Positions 14,803-25,321 of a DNA stretch of 43,114 nucleotides are shown here, piece by piece. The position numbers and the translations under genes were made by a program. This stretch comes from Streptomyces spirodelae (GTDB lineage: Bacteria > Actinomycetota > Actinomycetes > Streptomycetales > Streptomycetaceae). The stretch's first letter is position 1, and each line of letters opens with the position of its first letter. Below the pieces are notes generated by a model that was not told the DNA's origin, made no database searches, and worked only from the letters and a program-made list of their open reading frames with translations. The stretch lies in the NCBI RefSeq assembly GCF_017676385.1, contig NZ_JAFFZN010000044.1, forward strand, positions 1 to 43,114. Reading direction: 5' to 3'.

Positions 14803-17139
14803 TCAGGCCCGCTGCTGCGCCCCGGCCCGGCCGGGCCCCGCCTCGGCGCGGTCCCGCTCGGCGCCGTCCCGCTCGGCGTCGGCTCCCACCGGCCGGGCGC
14901 CCGCCCACAGGTCCGCCTCCGCCCTCGGGTCCGCCTCCCCGGCCCGAGCCGCCGGGCCCAGCAGCCGTGTGGCCGCCGCGCGGTGCCGCTGGGCAGCGCG
15001 CAGGTGCCCCGCGCCCGCCGAGGCGTCGGCGGCCCGCAGTTCCAGGGCCGCCTCCAGCCGGGCGTCCCCGGCGCCCCGGGAGACCTCCAGGGCCTGCCCG
15101 ACCGTGCGCAGCGCGTCCTGCGGCCGGCCCGCGTACTCCTGCACCCTGGCCGCCTCCGCCAGCGCCCGCGCCTGGGCCCCCGGGTCCGGGAGCCTGCGGA
15201 ACGCCGCCGCCGAGGCCCGCCAGGCCCGCAGCGCCTCCTCCCACCGCTCCGCCTGCGTATGGACGGCGCCGATCCGGCCGTGCAGCCGCGCGGTCGCCTC
15301 GCGGTCGGCACGCTCCTGGCGGGTCAGCCGCAGGGCCAGCGCCCTGCCGTACCAGTCGGCGGCCCGGTCCCAGTCACCCAGCTCCGCGTAGCAGCCGCCC
15401 AGCGACTCCAGGGCCCGGCCAGCCGCCCGCTCGTCGTCCGCCTGACGTGCCGCGTCCAGCGCCGTGCGGTACCGGACCAGGGCCTGCTCCAGACGGCCGG
15501 TGCGCGCGTCGAGAGCGGCGAGGTTGAGCAGGGCTGCAGCGCGCTCCCGGTGCGTCCGGTTGCGCTCGGCCACCCGCAGCACCAGCTCGTGCAGCCGGTA
15601 CAGCTCGGCCTCGGCGTCCTCGGGTTCACAGTGCGCGTCGAAAGCGCGGGCCAGCGCGGAGACCAGTCGGCGGGCCAGCGTGTCGAGCTGGCCCTCGCCC
15701 TCCGAGACGGCGGCCCTGGCCGCGGCCAACAGCACCCCCCGCCGCTCCTCCAGCCAGCCCCGCGCTTCCAGGGGGTGCAGAAAGCGCAGCGCGCGCGGCA
15801 TCTCCGCCAGCTGCCCGCGCGCCTCGGACCCGGAGGGCTCGCACACCGCCCAGCTGGCCTGGACCCGGCGGATCAGCCGCTCCAGCATCCGCGCCCGCGC
15901 CAGCAGCGCCTCGCCGGGCCGCTCGTGCACCACCAGCTGGGCCCGCAGCAGCGGATGCAGACAGCCGGGCACCTGGTAGCGCTCGCCCTCCAGCGGGCGC
16001 AGCAGGCCGAGCCGTACGTACTCCTCCAGGGCAGCGTGCGCGGTGCTCACCGAGCAACCGCCGAGCGCCGAGGCCAGTTGCGGATCGACGAATCCGGCAG
16101 GTGCGAGGGTCAGCAGCCGCAGCAGCCGCGCGTGCGGGCGGGACAGGGAGTCGTGGACGAGCCGGAAGGCACGTGCCACCGGGGCGGGCGGCGCGGGGGA
16201 TGCGGCCGAGCGGCGCCCGGCGGAACCGGCTTGCTCGGTGGCCTCCTCGCCCTCCCACCCGGAGAACGGGGACGGTGGCGGGGGCGGGGGCGCGGACGGC
16301 TGCGGCTGCCCCTGCGGCTGCGCCGTGGAGCTCTCCGCCGGCTCGGATTCCGTCCCGGCCAGCATCTTGACCGCGTCGTGCACCGAGACCTTGGGGCGGG
16401 CGCCGAGCCAGCCGCCCATCAGGGTGAGCGCCGCCGGAAGGTCGCCGCACTGCTCGGCCAGCAGTTCGGCGCTGCGCGGGTCCACGGTGATGCGGGGCGA
16501 GGAGCCCGCGTGCCGGGCCAGCAGGGCGACGGCCGTGGCCCGGTCCAGCCCGCCCAGGGTGCAGGGGCGCACGTCGGGCACCTCGGTGAGCGGCCCGGAG
16601 GAGACGGCGACGACGAGGCAGTCCCGGCTCTCCGGGGCCAGGTCGAGAAGCTGATCGGAGTGCGCCACGTCGTCGAGCAGCAGCACCGTGCGGCCGCGGC
16701 GGGCCAGAGCGGTACGGAACGCCTCGGCGACGGTGTCCTCGTCGGCGCCCGGCAGTGGGGTGCCGGGGCGGGTCCGACCGGTTTCACCGGACTCCCGGGG
16801 GCGTGGCGTACTCGACCGGGCGAGGGCCGCCAGCAGGTCGCGCGCTGCGCGCTCGGTGGTGACCGGGGTGCCGCCGGGTTCGGTCAGCCGGGCGCGCAGC
16901 ACACCGCCCGGGTAGCGGTCGGCGATCCGGCGGACGAACTCCTCGGCGAGCGCGGTACGGCCCGAGCCGGGAGCCCCGGCGATCAGCAGTACCCGGCTCT
17001 GCTGTGGTGGATGGCCGGAGAGGGTGTGCAGCCCGGCGCGTTCGATGTCCTCGCGCAGTGCGCGCAGTTCGCGATCGCGGCCGGTGAACGGGTGGGGGCC
17101 CGGCCCCGCGGTCGTGGGCTGCACCGCCTGATCTGTCAC
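14803..17139 (-). CDS. STAND-type NTPase with C-terminal TPR repeats
   Basis: 778 aa, GTG start with GGGAG about 10 bases upstream. Residues 17-30 (PFTGRDRELRALRED) are the typical opening of an AAA/NB-ARC module. The P-loop is GAPGSGRT (55-62), Walker B is VLLLDD (152-157), and a GGLDRATAVALLARHAG segment matches the NB-ARC helical part. A Pro-rich insertion (about 285-310) is followed by a winged-helix-like region (LSRPHARLLRLLTLAPAGF), then about six TPR-like helical pairs from about 515 to 700, and an acidic/basic tail with DRAE repeats. There is no DNA-binding, TIR, protease or nuclease domain, so it is not a SARP/LAL regulator or a recognisable Avs-type defence protein. Function unknown; it probably oligomerises on a signal sensed by the TPRs. 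Confidence 0.82.
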   Translation of the reverse strand: MTDQAVQPTTAGPGPHPFTGRDRELRALREDIERAGLHTLSGHPPQQSRVLLIAGAPGSGRTALAEEFVRRIADRYPGGVLRARLTEPGGTPVTTERAARDLLAALARSSTPRPRESGETGRTRPGTPLPGADEDTVAEAFRTALARRGRTVLLLDDVAHSDQLLDLAPESRDCLVVAVSSGPLTEVPDVRPCTLGGLDRATAVALLARHAGSSPRITVDPRSAELLAEQCGDLPAALTLMGGWLGARPKVSVHDAVKMLAGTESEPAESSTAQPQGQPQPSAPPPPPPSPFSGWEGEEATEQAGSAGRRSAASPAPPAPVARAFRLVHDSLSRPHARLLRLLTLAPAGFVDPQLASALGGCSVSTAHAALEEYVRLGLLRPLEGERYQVPGCLHPLLRAQLVVHERPGEALLARARMLERLIRRVQASWAVCEPSGSEARGQLAEMPRALRFLHPLEARGWLEERRGVLLAAARAAVSEGEGQLDTLARRLVSALARAFDAHCEPEDAEAELYRLHELVLRVAERNRTHRERAAALLNLAALDARTGRLEQALVRYRTALDAARQADDERAAGRALESLGGCYAELGDWDRAADWYGRALALRLTRQERADREATARLHGRIGAVHTQAERWEEALRAWRASAAAFRRLPDPGAQARALAEAARVQEYAGRPQDALRTVGQALEVSRGAGDARLEAALELRAADASAGAGHLRAAQRHRAAATRLLGPAARAGEADPRAEADLWAGARPVGADAERDGAERDRAEAGPGRAGAQQRA

Positions 17140-17280
17140 GGGCTACGCTCCCGTTCGCTGTTCACCTGGTGTGTGCGCGGACGAATTGCTGCGAGCGTAG
17201 TTCACCGTCCGGTGGGGAAAGCCGCCAACGGCCGCCCCACCCGGCCCGAAAATCACCACATCGGCTCAGGTGACCCGTCC

Positions 17281-17314
17281 CCTCCCCCGCCCCCGGGCCC
17301 CGCGCCGGGGGAGG
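17281..17314 (-). terminator. Terminator of the pyrG-Nudix operon
   Basis: A 9-bp stem CCTCCCCCG / CGGGGGAGG with a 16-base GC-rich loop that can fold further, 8 bases past the Nudix stop. Confidence 0.5.
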
Positions 17315-17322
17315 AGAAGCGG

Positions 17323-17961
17323 TTACCTCGGGTCGAAGGGCCGCGCCGGCCACGGCGCTTGGGCGTGACGCAGCGCGCCCAGGCCGCCGCCGCTGCTCAG
17401 CGCGGCGTTCAGCGCCAGGCACCCCACCACGAGGCAGTTGTTGTGCAGCTGTCCGGCCAGCGCCCCGCGTACCAGCTCCTCCAGCGGCACCCGGGCCAGC
17501 TCCATGTCGGCCTCTTCCTCGGCGACCTCGAAGCGCTCGCCCTGCACCTCGGAGAGCTGCCGGGCCAGGAAGATCCGTACGGCCTCGTCGCTGCCGCCGG
17601 GGGTGGTGTAGACGTCGACGAGGACGCGCCAGTCCTCGGCCTTGACGTGGGCCTCCTCGTACAGCTCACGCTCCGCGGCGGCCAGCGGGTTCTCGCCGGG
17701 GACGTCCAGCAGCCCGGCCGGGATCTCCCACAGCTTCTCGCGGACGGGGTGCCGGTACTGGCTGAGGACCAGGACGTGGTCCTGGTCGTCGAGGGCCAGG
17801 ATGGCGACAGAGCCGGGGTGGGTCTGGTAATCGCGGCCGACCACCGAGCCGTCCGGCATGACGACCTGGTCGGTACGGACCCCGGTCTTGTTGCCCTGGA
17901 AGGGGGTGGAGGTCGCGGTGACCTCCCACTCCTCGGGGGTGTCGGCGATGCGGCTGGCCAT
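17323..17961 (-). CDS. Nudix hydrolase, probable ADP-ribose pyrophosphatase
   Basis: Hydrolyses a nucleoside diphosphate-linked compound, probably ADP-ribose. 212 aa from the ATG at 17961, which has GGGGGAG at an 8-base spacing. A GTG at 17970 that overlaps the pyrG stop is the alternative. The Nudix box is GLLDVPGENPLAAAEREL followed by YEEA; the final Gly of the consensus is replaced, and the one-residue-longer loop matches actinobacterial ADP-ribose pyrophosphatases such as Rv1700. The preceding VLSQYRHPVREKLWEIPAG is also typical of that subfamily. It is tightly linked to pyrG, as in mycobacteria. Confidence 0.9.
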   Translation of the reverse strand: MASRIADTPEEWEVTATSTPFQGNKTGVRTDQVVMPDGSVVGRDYQTHPGSVAILALDDQDHVLVLSQYRHPVREKLWEIPAGLLDVPGENPLAAAERELYEEAHVKAEDWRVLVDVYTTPGGSDEAVRIFLARQLSEVQGERFEVAEEEADMELARVPLEELVRGALAGQLHNNCLVVGCLALNAALSSGGGLGALRHAQAPWPARPFDPR

Positions 17962-17966
17962 GGCGG

Positions 17967-19616
<1,650 letters not shown>

Positions 19617-20041
19617 GGCCAAGAGGGGGCTCCCGTGGTCGCTTGGTGGGGTGCGGAGGCTGCATCCTGGGATCGTCCCGAAGGGGCTTTCCGGGGTGGC
19701 CTCGCTGCGGTTCGGGGGGCTGTCGTCTCGAACAGAACGCGTTCACGTGCCCACCGCTCCACGGGCTACCAGCGTAACAGTGCCGCCGGGTCGCCGCGGC
19801 TGCCCGTGCCTACGGCCGGGTAGCCGAGCAGCCGGGCGGGTCCCAGCGTGACAAGGGAGTCGCAGCAGGTGAACGCGGTAGCGAAGGTCACCTAATCGGC
19901 GCATTCGGACTCAGCCGACCGTCGGGCGGAAGGGATCGCTGCGTCGTATCCTTCACGGACACTTGCCACCGACAGGCAGAAATACACACGTCACCAGCAC
20001 GTCCCGCGGGGGCGTCGCAGTTCGTTCGACTGGAGATGCAC
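19617..20041. other. 425-base divergent intergenic region, pyrG / GH15
   Basis: Should hold both promoters, but I see no convincing -35/-10 pair. Notable sites: a perfect palindrome GAACGCGTTC (19735-19744) touching CACGTG (19744-19749), and an inverted repeat AGGTGA / TCACCT (19867-19872 and 19888-19893) with 15 bases between. No gene is visible in it. Confidence 0.5.
19867..19893. promoter_or_regulatory. Inverted repeat, possible operator before the GH15 gene
   Basis: AGGTGA and TCACCT half-sites 21 bases centre to centre, i.e. two helical turns, about 150 bases before the GH15 start. A dimeric regulator site is possible; nothing else supports it. Confidence 0.25.
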
Positions 20042-21865
20042 GTGGCTGGGCGCATCGAGGATTACGCACTCATCGGAGACATGCAGACTGCCGCCCTCGT
20101 CGGCAGGGACGGCACGGTCGACTGGCTCTGCCTACCCCGCTTCGACTCCCACGCGGTGTTCGCCGGCCTGCTCGGCACCGAGGAGCACGGCTTCTGGCGG
20201 GTGGGCCCCGCACACCCGGCCGGCGGCGATCCGCCACCCGCCGACCGCCGCCGCTACCGGGGCGACTCCCTGGTGCTGGAATCGGAGTGGGACACCCCGC
20301 GGGGTACCGTCCGGATCATCGACTTCATGCCTCCGCGTGAGAACCACGCGCCCCAGCTGGTGCGGATCGTGGAGGGCGTCAGCGGACGGGTGCGGATGCG
20401 CTCGGCGCTGCGGATGCGCTTCTCCTACGGCTGGGTCGTGCCGTGGGTGCACAAGGCGGGGAACCGCACGGTGGCCGTGGCGGGACCCGACTCGGTGTGG
20501 CTGGACACCGAGGCCGACACCTACGGCAAGGACCTGACGACCTACTCCGACTTCACGGTCGGCCCCGGCGACCGGATGGCGTTCACCATCAGCTGGGAGG
20601 CGTCGCACCGCGAGGCACCGGAGCTTCCGGAGCCGGAGGAGGCGCTGCGCACCACCGAGGACTTCTGGCGCGACTGGGTCGAGACCTGCACCTACCACGG
20701 GCCCTACCGGGAGGCCGTGGTCCGCTCGCTGATCACGCTCAAGGCGCTGACCTACGCGCCCACCGGCGGAATCGTCGCCGCGCCGACCACCTCGCTGCCC
20801 GAGGAGATCGGCGGGGAGCGCAACTGGGACTACCGCTTCACATGGCTCAGGGACGCGGCCATCACCCTCTCCTCCCTGCTGCGCACCGGCTACCGAGAAG
20901 AGGCCCGCGCTTGGCGCGAATGGCTGCTGCGCGCGGTCGCCGGCGACCCGGAGAACCTTCAGATCATGTACGGCATCGCGGGCGAACGTGAACTGTCCGA
21001 GGCCGAGTTGACCTGGCTTCCGGGGTACGAGGGCTCCAAGCCGGTGCGGGTGGGCAACGGCGCGGCCGGCCAGCTCCAGCTCGATGTGTACGGCGAGATG
21101 GTCGAGGCCCTGCACCTGGGCCATATGACGGGCCTGGCGCGCAACGACTACGCCCAGCTCCTCCAGCTCAAGCTGATCGGCTATCTGGAGAACCACTGGG
21201 AGGAGAAGGACGAGGGCATCTGGGAGGTGCGCGGCCCGCGCCGGCACTTCGTGCACTCGAAGGTGATGGCGTGGGTTGCCGTCGACCGCACGGTCAAGCT
21301 CATCGAGGCCGGCGACGTGGACGGTCCGCTGGAGCGCTGGCGCAATCTGCGTGACGAGATCCACCGCCAGGTCTGCGAGAAGGGGTACGACAAGGAGCGC
21401 AACACCTTCACCCAGTCCTACGGTTCCAAGGAGCTGGACGCCTCGCTGCTGCTGATCCCGCAGATGGGCTTCCTGCCGCCGGACGACAAGCGGGTCATCG
21501 GCACCATCGAGGCGATCCAGCGTGAGCTGACGACCGAGGACGGGTTCGTGCTGCGCTACCCCACCAGCAGCGCGGCGGGGTCCGACGGCGCTGCCGAGAA
21601 CGTGGACGGGCTCGCGGGCGAGGAAGGCGCCTTCCTGGCCTGCTCGTTCTGGCTCGCCGACGACCTGGCGATGATCGGCCGGGTCGATGAGGCACGCAAG
21701 CTGTTCGAGAAGCTGCTGGCCCTGCGCAACGATGTGGGTCTGCTGGCCGAGGAGTGGGACTCGGCGCGCCAGCGCCAGGTCGGCAACTTCCCCCAGGCGT
21801 TCAGCCATGTGCCGCTGATCGACACCGCCCTCCGGCTGACCGCTTCGGGGGCTTACGGAGTCTGA
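20042..21865 (+). CDS. GH15-family glycoside hydrolase (glucoamylase/trehalase-like)
   Basis: 607 aa, no signal peptide, so cytoplasmic. The GTG at 20042 is chosen because GGAG (20032-20035) sits 6 bases before it and would abut the upstream ATG at 20036. An N-terminal GH15-associated domain opens with RIEDYALIGDMQTAALVGRDGTVDWLCLP. The (alpha/alpha)6 catalytic domain has GGERNWDYRFTWLRDA (about 258-271), the general-acid region DEGIWEVRG (about 390-398), and the general-base region EEWDS near residue 577. This subgroup includes the mycobacterial GH15 trehalases, so trehalose or short maltooligosaccharides are likely substrates; starch is unlikely for an intracellular enzyme. It is convergent with a glycosyltransferase gene. 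Confidence 0.88.
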   Translation: MAGRIEDYALIGDMQTAALVGRDGTVDWLCLPRFDSHAVFAGLLGTEEHGFWRVGPAHPAGGDPPPADRRRYRGDSLVLESEWDTPRGTVRIIDFMPPRENHAPQLVRIVEGVSGRVRMRSALRMRFSYGWVVPWVHKAGNRTVAVAGPDSVWLDTEADTYGKDLTTYSDFTVGPGDRMAFTISWEASHREAPELPEPEEALRTTEDFWRDWVETCTYHGPYREAVVRSLITLKALTYAPTGGIVAAPTTSLPEEIGGERNWDYRFTWLRDAAITLSSLLRTGYREEARAWREWLLRAVAGDPENLQIMYGIAGERELSEAELTWLPGYEGSKPVRVGNGAAGQLQLDVYGEMVEALHLGHMTGLARNDYAQLLQLKLIGYLENHWEEKDEGIWEVRGPRRHFVHSKVMAWVAVDRTVKLIEAGDVDGPLERWRNLRDEIHRQVCEKGYDKERNTFTQSYGSKELDASLLLIPQMGFLPPDDKRVIGTIEAIQRELTTEDGFVLRYPTSSAAGSDGAAENVDGLAGEEGAFLACSFWLADDLAMIGRVDEARKLFEKLLALRNDVGLLAEEWDSARQRQVGNFPQAFSHVPLIDTALRLTASGAYGV

Positions 21866-21930
21866 TTCGGGGGTGCTCCTTCCCGCGCGTTGCAGACTGC
21901 GGGTGAGTTGTGGCTCGTCGCCCAGTTCCG

Positions 21931-21950
21931 CGCGCCCCTGACGGGGCGCG
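21931..21950. terminator. Bidirectional terminator between GH15 and glycosyltransferase genes
   Basis: Perfect 8-bp stem CGCGCCCC, TGAC loop, GGGGCGCG, with flanks (CAGTTCCG before, GTCCCGCAG after) that recall a degenerate form of a repeated intergenic hairpin I know from Streptomyces genomes. Confidence 0.7.
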
Positions 21951-21989
21951 TCCCGCAGCCCCCATGCGGGGCAACGCACCATGCGAGGG

Positions 21990-23195
21990 TCAGCTCAGGA
22001 ACTCGTCGTAGACAGTCAGCACTTGCGCGGCGACCTGGTCCTCCGTGGGCCAGGTCCGCGCCTGCGCGCGCCCGGCCGCAGCGAGCTCGGCCCGCCGGTC
22101 CGGATCGGCAAGCAAGGCCGCAACGGCCGAGGACAACAAGTCGGCGTCCCCGCAGGGCACCAGCACAGCGGCGGAGCCGACGAGCTCCGGCATCCCGCCA
22201 CCGTCGACGGCAACCAACGGCACCCCGGCCCGCAGGGCCTCCTGCGCCACCAGCGAGTGGCCCCGGCAGCGGGCAGGCAGCAGGGCGATGTCGGCGCCCG
22301 CCAGCAGCCCCAGCGCGTCGGCCCGCCGCCCCAGCAGCCGCGCGGGCAGCCGCTCCTCCTCGATACGGCGCTGGAGCGCAGCGCGCTCGGGGCCCTCTCC
22401 CGCGAGGGCGAGCAGTGGTGGCGGGTTGAGGCCGCGCCAGCCGCGGGAGGCGGTCAGCGCGCTGTCATGGCCGCGCCGCCCGTCGAGCCGGCCGACGGTG
22501 AGGATCAGGGGGCGGTCGAGGGCGCCGATGCCCGCGCGCGCCTTGTGCCTCAGCACCTCCTCGCCGTCCGGGCTCTCCTCCCCCGGCGGGGGCTCGGCGT
22601 CGGTCAGCGGGATGGGCGCGGGGGCGAGCCGCGCGTCGCGCGCCCCGCCGCGGCGTGCCATGTCGACCAGCTCGGTGGTGGCGCCCAGGACGACGGTGGC
22701 GGCCCTGGCCACCCGCCGCACCAGCAGCCGGGTCACCAGTTCACGGGCGGCCTCCGTGCGGGAGGCGTGTGCGGCCGCGGCCCGTGGCAGGGCGTGCCAG
22801 GTGACCACGAGCGGCACGGTGCCGCGCCGCCTCCCGAGCGCCAGCGCTGCCAGCAGTCCGGCGCGCAGTCCGTGGGCGTGGATCAGATCGGCGTCGGCGC
22901 AGACGGTGCGCAGCCGGGCGGCCGCGTCGGCCTCCGTCCGGCCCGGCAGGGCGGCGAACTCGGCTCCGGTCCCGGTGATGGCGTGCCGCAGGGGTCCGTC
23001 CTGCCGGGCGCACACGGTCACCCGTACTCCGCGTGCGGTCAGGCCCCGGGCGAGGGAGCGCGCATGGGCCGCCGTACGCGCCGAGGGTGCCTCGGTGCCG
23101 TCGGCCGCGGGACCGCAGCCGAGCACATGCACGGCGTGCGGCGGCCGCGCACCGACCGCGGGCCGACGCGGTGCATGGGTACGGCTCGGGCTCAC
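21990..23195 (-). CDS. GT4-type glycosyltransferase
   Basis: 401 aa. The GTG at 23195 follows CAGGGAG at about 10 bases; the frame extends upstream but only through Arg/Pro-rich non-conserved sequence. An N-terminal GT-B lobe includes TAAHARSLARGLTARGVRVTV and DADLIHAHGLRAGLLAAL. The C-terminal lobe has PLILTVGRLDGRRG and the EX7E-type segment SLVAQEALRAGVPLVAVDGGGMPE, both typical of GT4 enzymes. There are no membrane segments. Neither donor nor acceptor can be read from sequence. It lies between recN and pyrG on the operon strand, with a 258-base gap before recN that shows no gene. Confidence 0.85.
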   Translation of the reverse strand: MSPSRTHAPRRPAVGARPPHAVHVLGCGPAADGTEAPSARTAAHARSLARGLTARGVRVTVCARQDGPLRHAITGTGAEFAALPGRTEADAAARLRTVCADADLIHAHGLRAGLLAALALGRRRGTVPLVVTWHALPRAAAAHASRTEAARELVTRLLVRRVARAATVVLGATTELVDMARRGGARDARLAPAPIPLTDAEPPPGEESPDGEEVLRHKARAGIGALDRPLILTVGRLDGRRGHDSALTASRGWRGLNPPPLLALAGEGPERAALQRRIEEERLPARLLGRRADALGLLAGADIALLPARCRGHSLVAQEALRAGVPLVAVDGGGMPELVGSAAVLVPCGDADLLSSAVAALLADPDRRAELAAAGRAQARTWPTEDQVAAQVLTVYDEFLS

Positions 23196-23453
23196 GGCAG
23201 GCGGGCTCCCTGAGTCGGGCGGTGAGGGCGGGGCCTGCCCAGGATGCCAGGCGAGGGGGCCCCGCCGCGCCGTCGTACGGTCCCAACGGCCGTCACAGCG
23301 GGGCGCACACCGGACGCTCTCACTCACACGAGTGACGGCGCTCGCAAATCAGCCATGCGCCCCTCGAAAGGCCGGCACGCCGCTCCGCGCACCATGGCGC
23401 CCCCAGCTCGCCTGCTCGCCTGCTCGGCGTGCGGTCGCCCGTCGTCGCGGCCG

Positions 23454-25196
23454 TCAGGTTCCGGTGCGGGCCGCCTCCAGAAGCTCCTCCGCGTGGGCGC
23501 GGGCGAGTTCCGAGTCCTCCTGGCCCGCGAGCATCCGGGACAGCTCGCGCACCCGGTCCTCGCCCTCCATGGCCCGTACGCCGCTGCGGGTCACCGAGCC
23601 GTCATCGGTCTTCTGCACCACCAGGTGACGGTCGGCGAACGCGGCCACCTGCGGCAGATGCGTGACCACCACGACCTGCGCCGACTTGGCCAGCCGCGCC
23701 AGTCTGCGGCCCACCTCGACGGCCGCCTTGCCGCCGACCCCCGCGTCCACCTCGTCGAAGAGGTAGGTCGGCACCGGGTCGGAGTCGGCGAAGACCACCT
23801 CGACGGCGAGCATCACCCGCGACAGTTCGCCGCCCGAGGCGCCCTTGGCGATGGGCCGCGCCGGTGCGCCCGGATGCGGTGCGAGCAGCAGTTCGACCTC
23901 GTCCGTACCGTGCGGGCCGAAGGCGAGGGTGCGCCCGTCGACGTCGAGGCCGTCCGGGTCCTCGGTGTGCTTGAGTTCGAAGGTCACCCGGGCGTGCGGC
24001 ATGGCCAGCTCGGCCAGCTCCTCGGTGACCGCGTCCGCGAACCGCTTGGCGGCGTCGGCGCGCGCCTCGGTGAGCGTACGGGCGAGGGAGGCGAGTTCGG
24101 CGCGGAGCGCGTCCCGCTCGGCGGTCAGCTCACCGATCCGGTCGTCGTCGCCCTCCAGCTCGGTCAGCCGCTCGGCGCTGTTCTCGGCCCAGGCGAGGAC
24201 GGCGGTGATGTCCTCGCCGTACTTGCGGGTGAGCTGGGCCAGCGCGGCGCGGCGCTCCTCGACGGCGGCCAGCCGGAGCGGATCGGCGTCCAGGTCGTCG
24301 GCGTATCCGGCCAGTTCGCCCGCGATGTCGGAGAGCAGGATGTGCACCTCGCCCAGCCGGTCGGCGAGCGCGGCCAGCGCCGGGTCGTGGGAGCGCACCG
24401 CCTCCAGGGCCCGGTGGGCCCCCGCGACCAGGGTGGCGGCGTCCACGCCCTCCGGGTCGGCCGGATCTCCGGCCAGCGCGCCGTGCGCGGTGGTGGCCGC
24501 GGAGGCCAGGGCCTCGGCGTGGCCCAGCCGTTCGGCCTCGGCCGCGAGTTCGGCGTCCTCGCCCGGACGGGGTTCGGCGGCCTCGACCTCCTGGATGCCG
24601 AAGCGCAGCATGTCGGCTTCCTGGGCGCGCTCGCGGGCGCGGGTGGTCAGCTCGGTCAGCTCCGCCGCGACGGTGCGCAGCCTGCGGTACGCCTCCTGGT
24701 AGGCGGCCAGCGGCCGCGCCACGGCATCCCCCGCGTAGCGGTCCAGCGCGGCGCGCTGCCGCGCCGCGCGCAGCAGGCCCTGCTGGTCGGTCTGGCCGTG
24801 TACGGCCACCAGGTCGTCGCTCAGCTCGGCCAGCAGCCCGACCGGCACCGAGCGCCCGCCCAGGTGGGCCCGCGAGCGGCCTTCGGCCGAGACCGTACGG
24901 CTGACCAGCAGCGCCCCCTCGTCCAGCTCCGCGCCCGCCTCCTCGGCACGGCGGGCGGCCGGGTCGTCAGGCGCGAGCGCGATCCGTCCCTCGACCAGGG
25001 CCGACTTGGCGCCGACCCGGACGAGCCCGGCGTCGGCACGCCCACCGAGCAGCAGCCCGAGGCTCGTGACGACCATGGTCTTGCCCGCGCCGGTCTCGCC
25101 GGTCACCGCGGTGAAGCCGGGCGACAGCTCGACAACGGCGTCGTCGATCACGCCCAGGGCTTTGATCCGCATCTCCTCCAACACGGATACGACCAT
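23454..25196 (-). CDS. recN: DNA repair protein RecN
   Basis: SMC-like ATPase for double-strand break repair, 580 aa. The ATG at 25196 has GAGGAG at 25204-25209, spacing 7; the longer open frame upstream is a shadow over nadK. Walker A is GETGAGKT (33-40). The coiled-coil arms are rich in Glu, Ala and Arg between about 160 and 400. The C-terminal head has the signature GASGGELSRVMLAVE, Walker B PTYLFDEVDAGVGGKAA and the H-loop VVVVTHLPQVAAFAD. It is directly behind nadK and tlyA, as in mycobacteria. Confidence 0.96.
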   Translation of the reverse strand: MVVSVLEEMRIKALGVIDDAVVELSPGFTAVTGETGAGKTMVVTSLGLLLGGRADAGLVRVGAKSALVEGRIALAPDDPAARRAEEAGAELDEGALLVSRTVSAEGRSRAHLGGRSVPVGLLAELSDDLVAVHGQTDQQGLLRAARQRAALDRYAGDAVARPLAAYQEAYRRLRTVAAELTELTTRARERAQEADMLRFGIQEVEAAEPRPGEDAELAAEAERLGHAEALASAATTAHGALAGDPADPEGVDAATLVAGAHRALEAVRSHDPALAALADRLGEVHILLSDIAGELAGYADDLDADPLRLAAVEERRAALAQLTRKYGEDITAVLAWAENSAERLTELEGDDDRIGELTAERDALRAELASLARTLTEARADAAKRFADAVTEELAELAMPHARVTFELKHTEDPDGLDVDGRTLAFGPHGTDEVELLLAPHPGAPARPIAKGASGGELSRVMLAVEVVFADSDPVPTYLFDEVDAGVGGKAAVEVGRRLARLAKSAQVVVVTHLPQVAAFADRHLVVQKTDDGSVTRSGVRAMEGEDRVRELSRMLAGQEDSELARAHAEELLEAARTGT

Positions 25197-25321
25197 ACGA
25201 GGTCTCCTCGTGTCGGCCACACCAGTGGTCCGGCCGGCACCCGGACGTGGGGCACCCCACCATGCCGATCCGTCACCATTCACCCGCCTTGGCGGTTTTC
25301 TCCCCTCACTTCGGGCACCCC

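Noticed and set aside
14803..17139. Antiphage Avs-like defence protein
   Set aside because: The NTPase and TPR parts are present, but there is no nuclease, protease, TIR or membrane effector and no neighbouring defence gene.
19725..19750. LexA/SOS box near GAACAGAACGCGTTC upstream of pyrG
   Set aside because: The GAAC and GTTC halves are 7 bases apart, not 4 as in the actinobacterial consensus, and neither flanking gene is an SOS gene.
23196..23453. Gene remnant between recN and the glycosyltransferase
   Set aside because: No frame in the gap has a ribosome site or recognisable motif; only a short CACTC/GAGTG inverted repeat near 23320-23333 is visible.
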